Part shown: positions 14,217 through 15,411 of the stretch, in pieces
How positions within the stretch are numbered: the first letter of the stretch is position 1
Layout of the letters: each line of letters starts with the position of its first letter
NCBI GenBank assembly: GCA_001796785.1
Contig: MGNL01000105.1
Location: 926 to 16,336, forward strand
Origin: Chloroflexi bacterium RBG_16_51_16
GTDB taxonomy: Bacteria > Chloroflexota > Anaerolineae > Anaerolineales > Villigracilaceae
Direction: 5' to 3'
DNA length: 15,411 bases
Position numbers and translations under genes: made by a program
The notes under the pieces: model-generated
The model's database searches: none
What the model saw: only the letters and a program-made list of their open reading frames with translations
Told to the model about the DNA's origin: nothing

Positions 14217-14507
14217 ATGTTTATCGCCAAAGTCATCGGTACCACCATATCGACAATCAAGGATGAGAAGCTTACCGGCAGGAAGCTGCTTATCCTGCGT
14301 CAGACAGACGAAACTGGCGCGCCATCAGGCAAACCCTATGTAGCGGTAGACACCCTGGACGCTGGTATCGGTGACCTGGTATTAACTGCTCACGGTTCCA
14401 GCGGACGTCAAACCGCAATTACAAGCAACAGCCCGGTGGATGCAGTCATCATGGCGGTCATCGACCATCTCGAAGTCGGGGGTCAGGTCGTTTACAGGCA
14501 CCAATAG
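14217..14507 (+). CDS. BMC shell vertex protein, EutN/CcmL family (second copy)
   Basis: This 96-residue EutN/CcmL pentamer-type protein aligns to the preceding one without gaps. By my count 66 of 96 positions are identical, so the pair probably arose by tandem duplication. Divergence clusters at the turn around residues 32-39 and at 67-72, while 'PVDAVIMAVIDHL' is identical. Translation is helped by AAGGAG (14202-14207) inside the end of the first copy. Several vertex paralogues per locus are common in BMCs and may allow mixed or specialised vertices. The aldehyde dehydrogenase gene begins 9 nt downstream. Confidence 0.93.
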   Translation: MFIAKVIGTTISTIKDEKLTGRKLLILRQTDETGAPSGKPYVAVDTLDAGIGDLVLTAHGSSGRQTAITSNSPVDAVIMAVIDHLEVGGQVVYRHQ

Positions 14508-14516
14508 GAATAAACC

Positions 14517-15411
14517 ATGGCACTCAGCGATCAGGATCTGCTCTCCATCCAGGAAGCCCGACAGCTCTCATCCCGCGCACATGAGGCTCAAAAGATCTGG
14601 GCTAAAGCGTCCCAGGCTCAGGTGGACAAGGTATGCGAAGCCATGGCCCAGGCTGCATTCCTTGCAGCCGAGCGATTGGGACGCATGGCAGCCGAAGAGA
14701 CCCATTACGGCGTGCCGGAACATAAAAAAATCAAGAACGAATTTGGTTCCAAATACGTATGGGAGAGCATCAAGGATATTAAAACCGTAGGTGTTATTCA
14801 CTACGACGAAGGCAGGAAGGTCTATGAGATCGCCTGGCCGATGGGAGTCGTGGCAGCCCTGGTCCCAAGCACCAATCCGACCTCCACTGTGATGAACAAG
14901 ATCCTCATCAGCATCAAGGCTCGCAATGGAATCGTGGTCGCGCCACATCCATCCGCTATTCGCTGCTGCCTGGAAACGGCCAGGTTGATGGGTGCTGCAG
15001 CGGAGAGCGCAGGAGCACCGCGAGGGTTGGTCAACTGCCTGTCGCTGGTGAGCCTGCCCGGTACGCAGGAGCTGATGGCACACAAAACCATATCCGTTAT
15101 TTTAGCCACCGGCGGCAGTGAGATGGTGAGGGTTGCACATTCCATGGGCAAGCCGGCCTTTGGAGTCGGTCCGGGCAATGTACCAGTGTATGTGGACCGC
15201 AGCGCCGACCTGGAAAAAGCTGCCAAATACATCGTCGCCAGCAAGGCGTTCGATTACTCTGTCATCTGCGCCACCGAACAAGCCGTGATCGCCGACCGCC
15301 CCATCGCCGGACGACTTGCTAAATTAATGGAAGGCGAAGGCGCGTACTTTATCGACGAAACCCAGGCGGATGGCCTGCGTAAAACCCTGTTCAAACCCGA
15401 CGGTGCGATCA
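14517..15411 (+). CDS. CoA-acylating aldehyde dehydrogenase (EutE/PduP-like), 3' end beyond window
   Basis: The first 298 residues of an aldehyde dehydrogenase-superfamily enzyme are present and the frame is open to the window edge. The thiol nucleophile is C251 in 'VICATEQ', the context typical of acylating (CoA-dependent) acetaldehyde/propionaldehyde dehydrogenases such as EutE, PduP and the AdhE N-terminal half. Cofactor-binding segments 'LVPSTNPTS' (116-124), 'ATGGSEMV' (197-204) and 'GVGPGNVPVYVD' (216-227) are seen. In this operon it would convert the acetaldehyde released by DeoC into acetyl-CoA with NADH formation inside the shell. No amphipathic targeting helix precedes the catalytic fold (unlike EutE/PduP), so any encapsulation peptide would have to be internal or at the unseen C-terminus. 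AGGA at 14506-14509 overlaps the preceding stop codon. Confidence 0.9.
   Translation, partial: MALSDQDLLSIQEARQLSSRAHEAQKIWAKASQAQVDKVCEAMAQAAFLAAERLGRMAAEETHYGVPEHKKIKNEFGSKYVWESIKDIKTVGVIHYDEGRKVYEIAWPMGVVAALVPSTNPTSTVMNKILISIKARNGIVVAPHPSAIRCCLETARLMGAAAESAGAPRGLVNCLSLVSLPGTQELMAHKTISVILATGGSEMVRVAHSMGKPAFGVGPGNVPVYVDRSADLEKAAKYIVASKAFDYSVICATEQAVIADRPIAGRLAKLMEGEGAYFIDETQADGLRKTLFKPDGAI

Noticed and set aside
14568..15083. Long open frame (171 codons) on the minus strand opposite the aldehyde dehydrogenase
   Set aside because: It lies wholly antisense to a gene with clear catalytic motifs, and its translation shows no recognisable domain; it is a by-product of codon bias.

Overview
The window looks like a chromosomal segment of an anaerobic Chloroflexota bacterium, probably Anaerolineae-like. 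This is an inference from style, not from a marker gene. The clues are moderate GC content, Pro/Thr/Ser-rich linkers in a zinc-ribbon/LysM surface protein, lipoproteins carrying PD40 propellers, a polytopic FtsH-like AAA protease, and a bacterial microcompartment (BMC) operon. There are no tRNA or rRNA genes, no CRISPR array, and no transposase or integrase.

Layout. (1) 1-1284: tail of an upstream gene, then a membrane-anchored zinc-ribbon/LysM protein closed by a clear rho-independent terminator. (2) 1351-4182: a sigma70-type promoter with an adjacent inverted repeat, a long ArsR-type HTH regulator, a small unknown protein and an MFS transporter, which together resemble a regulator/efflux cassette. 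(3) 4183-4485: a gene-free stretch holding a perfect 23-bp inverted repeat with a 3-nt loop and two weaker inverted repeats. (4) 4486-7028: two translationally coupled lipoprotein genes, a PDZ/S41 protease homologue that appears to lack both catalytic residues, and a PD40 beta-propeller protein. (5) 7205-9490, minus strand: a polytopic FtsH-like AAA+ zinc metalloprotease with its own terminator. (6) 9746-10549: a small SH3-like protein and a cupin, with a terminator. (7) 10560-11438, minus strand: a DUF72 (YecE-like) protein.

(8) 11539-15411 is the most interesting part, the 5' end of a BMC operon. A near-consensus promoter with a 10-bp tandem repeat just downstream drives a GntR/UTRA regulator. 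Tightly packed behind it are an RpiB-family isomerase, a DeoC (deoxyribose-phosphate aldolase), two tandem EutN/CcmL-type shell vertex proteins and a CoA-acylating aldehyde dehydrogenase cut by the window edge. RpiB and DeoC both carry N-terminal amphipathic extensions that look like BMC encapsulation peptides. The gene set matches the 'sugar phosphate utilization' (SPU) class in BMC locus taxonomy. The inferred core chemistry is 2-deoxyribose-5-phosphate cleaved to glyceraldehyde-3-phosphate plus acetaldehyde, with the toxic acetaldehyde oxidised inside the shell to acetyl-CoA. Hexameric and trimeric shell proteins, phosphotransacylase and alcohol dehydrogenase are not visible and would be expected to the right.

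Unusual details in this locus are a Cys4 cluster between the DeoC targeting helix and its catalytic barrel, and an RpiB whose usual catalytic Cys position is Asp, as in the LacA subunit of galactose-6-phosphate isomerase.
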